Assembly: GCF_052113205.1 (NCBI RefSeq)
Contig: NZ_JBFRCU010000012.1
Coordinates: 1-64,000, forward strand
DNA: 64,000 nt
DNA from: Inquilinus sp052113205
GTDB lineage: Bacteria; Pseudomonadota; Alphaproteobacteria; DSM-16000; Inquilinaceae
Direction of reading: 5' to 3'
The stretch's first letter is position 1; each line of letters starts with the position of its first letter. Positions 33,837 to 44,544 of the stretch are shown here, piece after piece. A model generated the notes under the pieces. It was not told the DNA's origin and made no database searches. It saw nothing but the letters and a program-made list of their open reading frames with translations. Position numbers and translations under genes: made by a program.

Positions 33837-35972
33837 TTGGCGGATCCCGGGCACCGGCAGTCGGGCGTCGACATCCTGCTCGGGGTCGTCGGCGTGCTGA
33901 TCGCGGCGCCTGGCGGGGCGACCGTCGCCGTCCTGGCCGAGAGTCTCGCTGTGCCGCGCTCCAGCCTCTATGCCGTGCTGCGGCCGATGCTGGCCTCCGG
34001 CTGGCTGGAGGCGCCGCGGCGCGGCACCGTCCAGCTCGGCGCTGCCTGGTTCGACCTGGCGGTGGCGCTGGAGGCGGAGGCGCGGTCCGGGACCGGCCCT
34101 GCCTCGGCGCGGCGGCCCGCGGGGGTGCCGACCGTCCGGTCCTTTCTGTGGAACCCGAACTTCACCGAACTGGTCGACGCCGCCCCCTTCGCCCGGCCGC
34201 CGCCCTATGTCTTCGGCTTCTCCAACGGCTCCCGCGCCAATCTGTGGCGCCAGGGGCTGATCCATGGCGTTCAGTTCGCCGCCGCCGAACACGCCGACCG
34301 CATCGCCACGCTGCGCATCGCCCATGCCGATGAGGATGCGGCGGCTCAGGCGCGCGACCTCGACGCCTTCCTGGCCATGGGCGTCGACGCCCTGATCGTC
34401 AGCCCGCTGGAGACCGAGGCGCTGCTGCCGGCCCTAGCCGGGGCCCGCGCCGCCGGGCTCCCGGTCATCATGGTCGACCGCGTGCTGGGCGATGCGTCGC
34501 ATTCGCTGGTCCAGGTCGTCGGGCCGGACACTGCCATCGGCCGGCTGCCGGCGCAGTGGCTGGTCGAGACGCTGGGCGGCCGCGGCGCGGTGGTGATGAT
34601 GGTGGGGGATCCGGAGATCGGGCCGCTGCTGCGCCGGTCCCGGGCGGCGCGCGAGGTGTTCGCCCTGGCGCCGGGCATCCGCATCCTCGACACGGTGCAC
34701 ACCGAGTTGGCGGTCGCGGCCGGCCGGCGCGCCATGGCCGGGCTGATCGAGCGCTGGGGCGACGGCATCGACGGCGTCTGGTGCGACAGCGGCCTGCACG
34801 GCGCCGGGTCGATCCAGGCCTGGGTCGATGCCGGCCGCGACGGCCGGGTGCCGCCGCACACCGGCGGCGACCAGAACGCGGTCTACCAGCTGGCGATCCT
34901 GCACGGCGTCAAGCTGGCGGCAATGGACTTCCCGCCGGCCATGGGCATCCGCTCGGTCGAGGCCGGGCTCGACATCCTGGCCGGCCGTACTCTGCCGCGG
35001 CGGATCGAGGTGCACACGCCGCTGGTGATCAGCCGTGGCTGCGAGACCGCCTCGGTCCGCGCCGACGTCTTCGTCGAGGACCATGTGCGCTGGGACCGGC
35101 CGCCGAGTCTGATCCTCGGCCACGGCATGGGCGAGGATTATGATCCGACCAGCTTCACGCCAGGGAAGGGAGGCGCCGTCGGCAAAGGGGCGGCGGCCGA
35201 TGGCGGTGCCCGCTCGATCCTGCGCACGCTCGACATCCTGGTCTGGCTCAGGGCGCATGGCGGCGAGGCCGGCATCGCTGATCTGCTCGAAGCGGTGGCG
35301 ATGCCGCGCTCCTCGCTGCACGACCTCCTGGGTCCGCTAGCCGGGCATGGGCTTCTGCAGCGCGGCGGCCGCGGTCGGATCCGCGCCGGGCCGCGGGCAC
35401 GGGCGGCCGGCTTCGCCGCGATCGGCATCGCCAACCTCGCCGCCGCGGCCGAGCCGATGCTGGACCGGCTGGCGCGCTCGGTCGGTGGGGCCGCGGCGCT
35501 GGCGGTGCTACATGGCGAACGCTGCACCATCGCCCTCGGCCGAGCCGCGCCCGGGGCCGCACCCGCGGTGCCGCCGATCGCGGTCGGCGGCCGCACCCCG
35601 GTGAACTGGACCCTGGCCGGGCGCCTGCTGGTGGCCGAGCTGCCGGAACGCCGGCTGCGCTGGCTGCTGGCCGCCCATGCCCGGCCGCGGCGCGACGCCT
35701 CGCTGACGCTGCCGGAGCTGGTGGCGGCGATCCGGGCCGAAGGCGGTCAGCGCGTTGCCGCCCTGGCCGGCGAGGCCGGTCCGAATCTCGCCGAAGCGGC
35801 GCGGCCGATACGCGGCGCCGACGGTCAGGTCCGCGCGGTGCTGCTGCTGCGCGTGCCGGCCGGCGACCTGCCGGCGGCAAAGGCGGCGCTGGAAGCTCTG
35901 GATCTGCCGGAAGCCGCTGTGCCTATTCTGCCAACCGATCCCCCTCTCGTCACCGAGGCCGTCCTGCCATGA
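33837..35972 (+). CDS. Large composite regulator: IclR-HTH / periplasmic-binding-protein domain / IclR-HTH / IclR effector domain
   Basis: A 711-residue protein that I could not match to a named regulator. Residues about 8-78 resemble an IclR winged helix (VAVLAESLAVPRSSLYAVLRPMLASGWLE is split by the wing after 58). Residues about 120-430 are a type I periplasmic-binding fold (GVDALIVSPLETEAL, GLPVIMVDRVLG, GVWCDSGLHGAGS, HTGGDQNAVY) without a signal peptide. Residues about 457-525 repeat the IclR HTH, with MPRSSLHDLLGPLAGHGLLQ aligned to VPRSSLYAVLRPMLASGWLE. Residues about 528-690 look like an IclR effector domain. It starts with TTG 4 bp after the amidohydrolase stop and overlaps the next gene by 4 bp. 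Probably a cytoplasmic dual-ligand regulator; the fusion order is unusual. Confidence 0.8.
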   Translation: MADPGHRQSGVDILLGVVGVLIAAPGGATVAVLAESLAVPRSSLYAVLRPMLASGWLEAPRRGTVQLGAAWFDLAVALEAEARSGTGPASARRPAGVPTVRSFLWNPNFTELVDAAPFARPPPYVFGFSNGSRANLWRQGLIHGVQFAAAEHADRIATLRIAHADEDAAAQARDLDAFLAMGVDALIVSPLETEALLPALAGARAAGLPVIMVDRVLGDASHSLVQVVGPDTAIGRLPAQWLVETLGGRGAVVMMVGDPEIGPLLRRSRAAREVFALAPGIRILDTVHTELAVAAGRRAMAGLIERWGDGIDGVWCDSGLHGAGSIQAWVDAGRDGRVPPHTGGDQNAVYQLAILHGVKLAAMDFPPAMGIRSVEAGLDILAGRTLPRRIEVHTPLVISRGCETASVRADVFVEDHVRWDRPPSLILGHGMGEDYDPTSFTPGKGGAVGKGAAADGGARSILRTLDILVWLRAHGGEAGIADLLEAVAMPRSSLHDLLGPLAGHGLLQRGGRGRIRAGPRARAAGFAAIGIANLAAAAEPMLDRLARSVGGAAALAVLHGERCTIALGRAAPGAAPAVPPIAVGGRTPVNWTLAGRLLVAELPERRLRWLLAAHARPRRDASLTLPELVAAIRAEGGQRVAALAGEAGPNLAEAARPIRGADGQVRAVLLLRVPAGDLPAAKAALEALDLPEAAVPILPTDPPLVTEAVLP

Positions 35973-36811
35973 CCGATCCCTTCATGATCCGCGCCCATGT
36001 GCCGGATTTCGAAACCCATCTCGCGACCTATCGCCGGGCCAGCGAGCGCACCCGGCAGTCGCTGCGCGGCGTGCGCGACCTGGCCTATGGCGACCATCCG
36101 GACGAGAAGCTCGACCTCTATCTGCCGGCGGAGGGGGAGGGGCCGTTCCCGGTCCATGTCTTCGTCCATGGCGGCTATTGGCGCGCCTTCTCCAAGCTCG
36201 ACTTCGCCTTCGTCGCCGACGCCGTCACCGCCCACGGCGCGATCGCCGCGATCATCGACTATTCGCTGATGCCGAAGGCGCGGATGGCGACGCTGGTCGG
36301 CCAGGTCCGCCGGGCGGTGGCCTGGCTGGCGGCGAATGCCGGGCGCTGGGGCGGCGACCCGGCGGCGCTCAGCGCCAGCGGCGCCTCCGCCGGCGCCCAT
36401 CTCACCAGCTTCTTGGCCTGCCGCGGGGCGCGGGAGGCGGCACCGCCGGCCCTGCCGGTCAAGTCCCTGCTGCTGGTCAGCGGCATCTACGACCTGGGCC
36501 CGATCACTAGCAGCTTCCTGCAGCCGGAGATCGGGTTGACGGCGGAGGAGGTGGCGGCCTGGTCGCCGCTCGCGGCCACATCGGCGCCCGGGCCGGTGGT
36601 GGATGTCGTGGCCGGCGCAGACGAGACGCCACCCTTCCTGGACCAGGGCCGCGCCTTCGCCGACCGTCTGGCCACGGCAGGCGTCGCGAGCAGTTTCGCC
36701 ACCCTCCCGGGCGAGAACCACATGAGCATCGCCACCGCGCTGGGCACCCCGGGCTCGCCCCTGGCGGAGCGCCTTGGTCGGACCATCGTCGCGTCGCGAC
36801 AAGGCGCCTGA
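35969..36811 (+). CDS. Alpha/beta hydrolase, arylformamidase/esterase-like
   Basis: A 280-residue serine hydrolase of the HSL/kynurenine-formamidase-like group. It has the oxyanion-hole motif HGGYWRAF, the nucleophile elbow SASGASAGAH (Ser in GASAG), and probable Asp in GADETPPF and His in PGENHMS. No signal peptide. The ATG overlaps the regulator stop (ATGA). It shares an operon with an amidohydrolase, so hydrolysis of a formyl-amide or ester product of that enzyme is plausible but not shown. Confidence 0.88.
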   Translation: MTDPFMIRAHVPDFETHLATYRRASERTRQSLRGVRDLAYGDHPDEKLDLYLPAEGEGPFPVHVFVHGGYWRAFSKLDFAFVADAVTAHGAIAAIIDYSLMPKARMATLVGQVRRAVAWLAANAGRWGGDPAALSASGASAGAHLTSFLACRGAREAAPPALPVKSLLLVSGIYDLGPITSSFLQPEIGLTAEEVAAWSPLAATSAPGPVVDVVAGADETPPFLDQGRAFADRLATAGVASSFATLPGENHMSIATALGTPGSPLAERLGRTIVASRQGA

Positions 36812-36925
36812 TTTCCGGCCACGTCCGGTTACCTGGAGCCAGATGAGTTCAGGTCAGATCGGGTCATCTCGATCCGGCGATTTGTTACCGGGACAACCAG
36901 GTGAGGGACAATTTGCCTATTTTAT

Positions 36926-37003
36926 TGTCATGCCCGGGCTTGACCCGGGCATCCAGAGGATGTCGACATCTTCTGGATTGCTGGGTCACGCCCGGCAATG
37001 ACA
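36926..37003. repeat. Dispersed palindromic repeat, type A
   Basis: Inverted repeat with arms of about 31 bases: TGTCATGCCCGGGCTTGACC at the left and, on the right, its near-complement ending CACGCCCGGCAATGACA. A short inner stem-loop lies around GATGTCGACATC (36959-36970, itself palindromic). Elements with the TGACCCGGGCATCCAG core are scattered through many alphaproteobacterial genomes between genes. Confidence 0.75.
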
Positions 37004-37099
37004 GGAAATAACAAACACGAAATGGTTGAGCCTCTTCATCCGATTGCCCTGGATCTGTTGTCTCTCCTGCCTGCGAGACCTTTTCAGAATTTCAAACAT

Positions 37100-37184
37100 C
37101 GTCATTGCGAGCGCAGCGAAGCAATCCAGGGCGGCTCGTGCTGCCCCCGGATTGCTTCGTCGGCTTTGCCTCCTCGCAATGACG
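37100..37184. repeat. Dispersed palindromic repeat, type B
   Basis: Inverted repeat beginning CGTCATTGCGAGCGCAGCGA and ending CTCGCAATGACG, with inner arms AAGCAATCC / GGATTGCTT. Elements with the CGTCATTGCGAG...GAAGCAATCC core are a widely dispersed class in Proteobacteria. No transposase or direct target duplication was seen. Confidence 0.75.
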
Positions 37185-37302
37185 GTAAGGGATGGGCGTT
37201 GTGAAAAGCTCTCGCTTGCGGAAGAGGCAACGTGAAAACGCTCAGCATCCTGTCGACCCCTGCTCGATGTACTGAGGTGATCCGATCTCAATTCATTCCG
37301 CT

Positions 37303-38226
37303 TTAGCTGACCTTGGTGAAGCGGCCCAGGCTGCGGACGATGTTGTCGAGCAGACCGCCGCTGCCCTCCGCCGTCGCGGCCTCGACCGGCCTCGGCACCG
37401 GCTGCCGGGCGAATCTCGGATCGACCAGGCGCCGGCGATGCTCGCGGATGGCGGCGCTGACCGCGAGGCGGAAGACGTTGGGGCTGAGCGGCTTGATGGC
37501 GAAGCGGTAGATCTGCCCCTGGTTGATCAGCTTGACGATGGTGTCGGCGTCGGGGGAGGAGGTCGTCGCCACCACGGTGATCGAGGGATCGATCCGGGCG
37601 ACCTGCGCCAGCATGTCGGTGACATCGACGCCGTCGACCTCGCTGTTGGTGACGATGACGCCGATCTCCTCCTGCTGCAGGATCTCCAGCGCCTCCTCCA
37701 TGGTAGACGCCGTCAGGATGCTGTAGTCGCGGGTGAACATCTCGAGCATTTCCTGGCGGTCGCTGGCCAGGCCGTCGATCGCCAGCAGCTTGGTGGCGAC
37801 GCCGAGCGGCGGTGTCAGGACTGCCTCCGCCTCCTCGGCCGCGGCCGGGGCGGCGCGCGCGATCTCGGCCGCCTCGGCGATGACCTGGCGCAGCTCGTCC
37901 TGATTCCACGGTTTGTTGAGGAAGCGGAAGACCTCTCCCTCGTTGACCGCGCCGATGATGGCGACCAGGTCGCTGTAGCCGGTGAGCAGGATGCGCACCG
38001 TGTTGGGCCACCGCTTGCAGACCTGCGACAGCAGCTCGATCCCGACCATCTCCGGCATGCGCTGGTCGGAGACGATCACGTCGATCCGGTGGGCCTCCAG
38101 GATCGCCAGGGCTTCCCGCCCGCCGGTCGCGGTGTAGACGTCGTAGCTGGACCGGAACATCACCTTGAGCAGCTTCACGATGCGCTCTTCGTCATCCACG
38201 AAGAGCAGGCTGGGCCTGTCAGTCAT
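37303..38226 (-). CDS. Response regulator with two receiver domains, the second degenerate
   Basis: A 307-residue protein with no output domain. Receiver 1 (about 6-122) is complete: acid pair D11/D12, phosphoacceptor D54 (IVSDQRMP), T82, K105 (FLNKPW). Receiver 2 (about 145-260) has AIDGLASDR and K245 (AIKPLSP), but the phosphoacceptor position is N194 (IVTNSEVD), so it should not be phosphorylated. ATG 38226 has AAGGAG upstream; ATG 38241 is an alternative. It ends with a short Arg-rich tail. It lies 54 bp after the histidine kinase gene, so the two form a pair. Output is likely by protein interaction. Confidence 0.9.
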   Translation of the reverse strand: MTDRPSLLFVDDEERIVKLLKVMFRSSYDVYTATGGREALAILEAHRIDVIVSDQRMPEMVGIELLSQVCKRWPNTVRILLTGYSDLVAIIGAVNEGEVFRFLNKPWNQDELRQVIAEAAEIARAAPAAAEEAEAVLTPPLGVATKLLAIDGLASDRQEMLEMFTRDYSILTASTMEEALEILQQEEIGVIVTNSEVDGVDVTDMLAQVARIDPSITVVATTSSPDADTIVKLINQGQIYRFAIKPLSPNVFRLAVSAAIREHRRRLVDPRFARQPVPRPVEAATAEGSGGLLDNIVRSLGRFTKVS

Positions 38227-38280
38227 CTCGCTCTCCTTCATACCTGCGAAGTGTCATGGGAGGGGTGGGGCGGATATGCC

Positions 38281-39996
<1,716 letters not shown>

Positions 39997-40039
39997 GACA
40001 TGACCTCCGTCACCGTCTTTTCGATTGCAGTGGACAAAT

Positions 40040-41092
40040 TCACTGCGCAGGGCGGGTGTCGAGAGACCGCCCCTTGTATTCGCCGGTCAGGCTGCGCAGG
40101 AACGCCACGATCAGCGCGTTATCGCGGGCCGGGATCTGGCGGCCGAGCTGGTATTTCGCCATGGCGTCGACGGCTTCAGTAAGTGTCGCGGCCGAGCCGT
40201 CGTTGAAATAGGGCGCCGTCAGCGCGACGTTGCGCAGGCTGGGGACACGGAAGACGAACCGGTCCTCCTCGACCCTGGTGGTGTTGTAGAGCCCGAAATC
40301 GAGGGTGTCGGGCGAACCATGCGACCGGAAATAGTCCCCGGGCGTCCCGAGCACCCCGAACACCTGGAACATGTTGCCGCCGACATTCACCCCCTGATGG
40401 CAGGAGGCGCAGCCATAGGTCTTGAAGAGGCGGTAGCCTTCGATCTCGCCGGCACCGAGCGCCGCCATGTCGCCACGCAGGAACTTGTCGAACCGCGCAT
40501 TGGGCGTGGTCAGCGACCGTTCGTAGACGACGAGCGCATCGGTGATGGTCTGCGGCTGCATTCCCTGGGGGTAGAGGCCGGCGAAAGCCTGGCTCAGCGC
40601 CTGGTCCTGGGCCAGCTTGTCGATGATCGCCGGCCAGGTCTCGCCCATCACGCTCGGATCGTGGATGGCCGCCTCGACCTGCTGCTCCGATGACGCGAAC
40701 CGGCCGTCCCACATCAGCCGGAAGTTCAGCGTCGAGTTGAAGATCGTCAGCGTGTTCCGCTTCCCGGCCTTGCCGGCGAGCCCCTTCGACTTGGCCAGCC
40801 CGTCGTCGCCGCCATTGTCGAGGTCATGGCAGGACGAGCAGGCGTTCTCGTTGTCCTTGGACAGCCGGACATCGTGGAACAGGGCCTCGCCCAGATCGAC
40901 CTTGCGCTGGTCCAGCTCCAGTTGGAACGGGATCGGCGCGATCGGTTCCGGCGTCTGCGCCTCGACCAGGGCAGGGCCCAGAAGCGCCAGGGCCAGGGCC
41001 GGCAGGGCGGCGATCAACAACTGCCGTCCGACGGTTGGGACCGAAACCCGTCCTGTTGCGCGCCAATGCTGAAGGTCGAGATCACGTTTCAT
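40040..41092 (-). CDS. Di-haem cytochrome c peroxidase (MauG/CcpA family)
   Basis: A 350-residue periplasmic protein with two c-type haem sites, C85-S-S-C88-H and C228-A-S-C231-H. Around them are the conserved QLELDQRKVDLGEALFHDVRLS and RNTLTIFNS, and the tail VPSLRNVALTAPYFNDGSAATLTEAV. The hydrophobic stretch LLIAALPALALALLGPALVEA (about 25-45) is a signal or anchor. Family members reduce hydrogen peroxide or oxidise partner proteins. ATG 41092 chosen; GTG 41122 in frame is possible. It is 43 bp upstream of the histidine kinase on the same strand, and divergent from the iron-sulfur/FHA gene, hinting at a shared redox theme. Confidence 0.9.
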   Translation of the reverse strand: MKRDLDLQHWRATGRVSVPTVGRQLLIAALPALALALLGPALVEAQTPEPIAPIPFQLELDQRKVDLGEALFHDVRLSKDNENACSSCHDLDNGGDDGLAKSKGLAGKAGKRNTLTIFNSTLNFRLMWDGRFASSEQQVEAAIHDPSVMGETWPAIIDKLAQDQALSQAFAGLYPQGMQPQTITDALVVYERSLTTPNARFDKFLRGDMAALGAGEIEGYRLFKTYGCASCHQGVNVGGNMFQVFGVLGTPGDYFRSHGSPDTLDFGLYNTTRVEEDRFVFRVPSLRNVALTAPYFNDGSAATLTEAVDAMAKYQLGRQIPARDNALIVAFLRSLTGEYKGRSLDTRPAQ

Positions 41093-41361
41093 CTTCTGCC
41101 GCCCTGACGAATTCGTGGCCACGACGTGGATGCGTGACTGGAATTAGTGTCTGCCGGAAGAAGATCTCCGCACTATGCGATCTGGTTATGGCCGCATCAT
41201 CGCAGTGATGGGCGGAGAGCCTCGGCCGTTGCGATACCGTCAGGAACCGCGGGCCTCTGGGAACAGAGTGCTGACACCAGCCCCGAGCGTCGCGCACCGC
41301 CGGCCAGGACTTGAGAGTTCCACCGGTCGTTGCTCAACCGCAACTGCAGGGAAGGCCTGAC
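41093..41361. promoter_or_regulatory. Divergent intergenic region
   Basis: About 270 bases between the leftward cytochrome c peroxidase gene and the rightward iron-sulfur/FHA gene. It must contain both promoters, but I saw no convincing boxes or repeats. The GGAAGG box at 41349-41355 belongs to the rightward gene. Confidence 0.4.
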
Positions 41362-44300
41362 ATGCTCGCGCGCACCGCCGAACGCAAGATGCTCGTCATA
41401 CGGGGCGTGCTGCTGACCGGATGGGCCGGGCTCATCGCCTCGCTGTTCTGGGATCCGGTCTCGATGGGCTGGACCCATGCCGGCACCGCGGTCGCGGTCC
41501 AGGACGGGGTGCTGGAAAGCGAGCCCTATCAGGTCGGGGCACGGATGTTCTGGACCATCATCGTCCCGCTGATACCGCTGTTCCTGATGGTGTTCGGGCA
41601 CGAGGCCTGGCGGCGCATCTGCCCGCTGTCGCTGATGTCCCAGCTGCCGCGCTATCTGGGCTGGCAGCGGCAGCGCACCGTAGTGCGGCGGCGGACCGGC
41701 AAGCTCGAGCGCACACTGGCCCTGATCCCCCGCGGCGGCTGGCTCGACCGCAACGCCTGGTACGTCCAGTTCGGCATCCTGTTCGCCGGGCTGAACGCGC
41801 GGATCCTGTTCATCAACAGCGATCGCTACGCTCTGGCCGGCGCCTTGCTTCTGGTGCTGGCCGCGGCGTTCCTCGTCGGCTTCCTCTGGGGCGGCAAGTC
41901 CTGGTGCAACTACTTCTGCCCGGCGAACATCGTGCAGAAGATCTACACCGAGCCGCGGGGCCTGCTGGAAAGCGCGCCGCACCTGCTGCGCCCGGCCGTG
42001 CCGCAGTCGATGTGCCGCACCAGCGGCCCCGATGGCGACCGCAGCGCCTGCGTCGGCTGCGCCGCCAATTGCGGCGACATCGATCTCGAACAATCCTATT
42101 GGAGCTCGATCCTCGACCCGGCCCGGCGGCGCATCTACTACATGTTTAACGGGCTGATCATCGGCTTCTATTGGTATTTCTTCCTCTATGCCGGCAGCTG
42201 GGACTATTACCTGTCGGGGATCTGGAGCCACGAAGCCGGGGCGCTCGGCCGGCTGCTCGATCCGGGCCTGTATCTCGCCGGCCAGGGGATCCCGATCCCC
42301 AAGCTGGTCGCCGTGCCGCTGGTCATGGCGACCGCCGTCCTGGCCTCGCTGGCCCTGGGCACCGGGCTGGAGCTGGCCTATCGCTGGCTGCGAAGCCGTG
42401 GCGGCAAGACCATCCCCGAAACGGAGATCGTCAACCACTGCCTGGCTGTCAGCGCCTATCTGTCGATCAACATCTTCTACCTGCATGGCGGCCGGCCCAG
42501 CCTGCTGATGCTGCCGTCATCCGCGATCCATTTCGTCGATATCCTGATCGTCTCGCTCAGCACCATCTGGCTGTGGCAGACGCTCAATCGCTCGGCGTTC
42601 AAGTATGAGCGTGAGAAGATCTCGTCAAATTTGCTCAATCAATTGAAAAAATTGAAGATCGACTTCAGCCGATACCTGGATGGCCGGTCGGTCGGCGACC
42701 TCAAGCCCGACGAGATCTACGTCCTGGCGAAGGTGCTGCCGGAGCTGCCGCACGACCAGAAGCTCGAGGCCTACCGCAACCTGCTGGACGATGCCATCAC
42801 CACCGGCAAGACCGGGGCGGTGTCGTCGGCCGAGCTGCTGCACGACGTGCGGCAGCAGATGGAGATCAGCGACGAGGACCATCTGCGGCTGCTGGAGGAG
42901 CCGGAGATCTCCGAGGCGGCAGTGCTCGGTGCGGTCCGCACCACCACCAAGGAGCGGATGGCCTGCGTCGCCAACTATCACCAGATCCTCGGCCGGTATC
43001 TGGTTGCCCATGTCGCGTCCGGCCGCACGCTTGACACGGTCCGGACCGATCCGGGCATGCAGGCGACGATCAGGACCCTCCGCACCAGCCTGCAGATCAC
43101 CGATGCCGAGCATCGGGACGTGATCGCGGAGTTCACCGCGCCGGGCGGCATGCTGGCCCGGCAGATGGAGTCGATCCTCGACGCCCTGGTGAAGCTGCAG
43201 GGGGCGTATTTCTGCCTGCAGAGCTCCAGCCTGCCCGACCGCTTCGCCCGCACGCTGAACGAGCTGCTGCTGACGGCCGGTGCGGACCGGCTCGGGGCGC
43301 TGCACGAAGCCGGCCTGTCCTGCCTGCACGCCTTTGGCGGCGGCAAGCTCGGCCGCTGGTATGCGCAGGACCTGGCGGCGCTGGCGGGCGACGGCGTGAT
43401 CGACGCATTGTCGCGTCCGGTCTCGGGACAGGAGGAGGTCCGCTGGGAGGAAGCGCTCGGCGAAGCGATCACCGCCATCCTGCAGGGCGCGGCCGCGGCG
43501 CCCGACATCGACGGCAAGCGGCCGGCGGAGCTGCCGCGTCGGTCGTTCCGCGAGGTCATTGCCGCCGGACTCGACCGCGCCGCCAGCCTGGAGCTGCTGC
43601 TGGAGCACGAGGCGCCGGTCGTCCGCGTCCTGACGCTGACCGCGTTCAGCTACGTCGACGATGCCCTGGCGCGCGGCGCCGCGCGCCGGCTCGCGGAGGA
43701 CGGGAAAGCCGACGGCCACTGGCTGCTGCGGCAGACGGTGGACATCCTGACCGGCGCCGCCGCAGCCGCGGAGGAGGCCGGCGCGTCCGAGCCGCTGATC
43801 CATGCCGTGGTCGCGCTGCCCGACGGCACGCAGAGCCGCTCGACGCATGCGCAGCCGGTGATCACCGTGGGCCGCGGCCCGGGCAACGACATCATCATCC
43901 CCGGCCCGGCGGTGTGGCCGTACCACATGGCGCTGTCCTCGGCCCATGGCGAGGTCCGCATCCTGCGGCTCGACGGCGCCGGGATCTTCGTCGACGGAGT
44001 CGCCCAGGACGGCGAGTCTGCCGTCCTCCGTCGCGACGCCATCCTGACCTTCGGTCCTAGCGCCGGGCCGAGTCTCCGGATCGACTGGCAGGACGCCGCC
44101 GAAAGCCGCTGCCTGCGGTCCTTCGACCCGGCACTGCGGCTGGTGGCGCTGGCCCGCAGCCCGGCCCTGCGACCGCTGGGCCTGTCCGCTCTCGCCGAGA
44201 TCGTCCGCGACTGCCGGGTCGGGCGCTTCCGGGCCCGCGACGCGCTGCCTGCGGCGGCCGCCTCCGGCGAGATGCGCTTCCTTCAGTTCGGATCGATCCG

Positions 44301-44499
44301 CATGTCCGAACGCCTGTTCGAGGCCGGCGACCTGATCGAACCGGGCGACGGCACGCACGAGATCGTCAGCGACTTCGCCATCGTCATGACCATCCGGCGG
44401 CCCGACCTGCTGGCAGCGGTGCCCGAAGAGGCCCGTCAGCCGCTGCCGGTCGCCGCCGAGGTGGCGGATCTCACGCCGTCTCTCCGCTACGCCAGCTGA
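41362..44499 (+). CDS. Membrane iron-sulfur protein (NapH/NosR-like) with helical middle region and C-terminal FHA domain
   Basis: A 1045-residue protein of unusual build. Residues 1-410 hold about six to eight membrane spans and Cys motifs of ferredoxin-type membrane electron carriers: CPLS at 87, CNYFC at 182-186, C218, and C230-x2-C233-x3-C237. Residues about 415-520 are charged, helical and TerB-like (NLLDDAITTGKTGAVSSAEL). Residues about 520-800 are helical, perhaps HEAT-like. Residues about 832-905 form an FHA phosphothreonine-binding domain (ITVGRGPGNDIIIPG, WPYHMALSS). The last 140 residues are uncharacterised. GGAAGG precedes the ATG. Followed by a flavin/2Fe-2S reductase, its likely electron partner. 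FHA proteins are usual partners of the PpkA-type kinase encoded 8 kb away. Confidence 0.85.
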   Translation: MLARTAERKMLVIRGVLLTGWAGLIASLFWDPVSMGWTHAGTAVAVQDGVLESEPYQVGARMFWTIIVPLIPLFLMVFGHEAWRRICPLSLMSQLPRYLGWQRQRTVVRRRTGKLERTLALIPRGGWLDRNAWYVQFGILFAGLNARILFINSDRYALAGALLLVLAAAFLVGFLWGGKSWCNYFCPANIVQKIYTEPRGLLESAPHLLRPAVPQSMCRTSGPDGDRSACVGCAANCGDIDLEQSYWSSILDPARRRIYYMFNGLIIGFYWYFFLYAGSWDYYLSGIWSHEAGALGRLLDPGLYLAGQGIPIPKLVAVPLVMATAVLASLALGTGLELAYRWLRSRGGKTIPETEIVNHCLAVSAYLSINIFYLHGGRPSLLMLPSSAIHFVDILIVSLSTIWLWQTLNRSAFKYEREKISSNLLNQLKKLKIDFSRYLDGRSVGDLKPDEIYVLAKVLPELPHDQKLEAYRNLLDDAITTGKTGAVSSAELLHDVRQQMEISDEDHLRLLEEPEISEAAVLGAVRTTTKERMACVANYHQILGRYLVAHVASGRTLDTVRTDPGMQATIRTLRTSLQITDAEHRDVIAEFTAPGGMLARQMESILDALVKLQGAYFCLQSSSLPDRFARTLNELLLTAGADRLGALHEAGLSCLHAFGGGKLGRWYAQDLAALAGDGVIDALSRPVSGQEEVRWEEALGEAITAILQGAAAAPDIDGKRPAELPRRSFREVIAAGLDRAASLELLLEHEAPVVRVLTLTAFSYVDDALARGAARRLAEDGKADGHWLLRQTVDILTGAAAAAEEAGASEPLIHAVVALPDGTQSRSTHAQPVITVGRGPGNDIIIPGPAVWPYHMALSSAHGEVRILRLDGAGIFVDGVAQDGESAVLRRDAILTFGPSAGPSLRIDWQDAAESRCLRSFDPALRLVALARSPALRPLGLSALAEIVRDCRVGRFRARDALPAAAASGEMRFLQFGSIRMSERLFEAGDLIEPGDGTHEIVSDFAIVMTIRRPDLLAAVPEEARQPLPVAAEVADLTPSLRYAS

Positions 44500-44544
44500 T
44501 CGACGGATCCAACCAGACCAAGAACCGACCAGACATGGAGGTCC

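Larger units (their letters stand above)
36812..37302. other. Gene-free stretch with two palindromic repeats
   Basis: A 491-bp gap. It contains two large inverted repeats (36926-37003 and 37100-37184). The rest is less GC-rich and shows no frame with a credible start and family features. Small frames crossing the repeats are products of the palindromes. Confidence 0.7.

Noticed and set aside
36812..37302. CRISPR array or insertion sequence at the repeats
   Set aside because: There are only two unlike palindromes, with no regular direct repeats and spacers, no transposase and no target duplications.
41197..42486. A 429-codon leftward open frame
   Set aside because: Antisense of the membrane part of the iron-sulfur protein.
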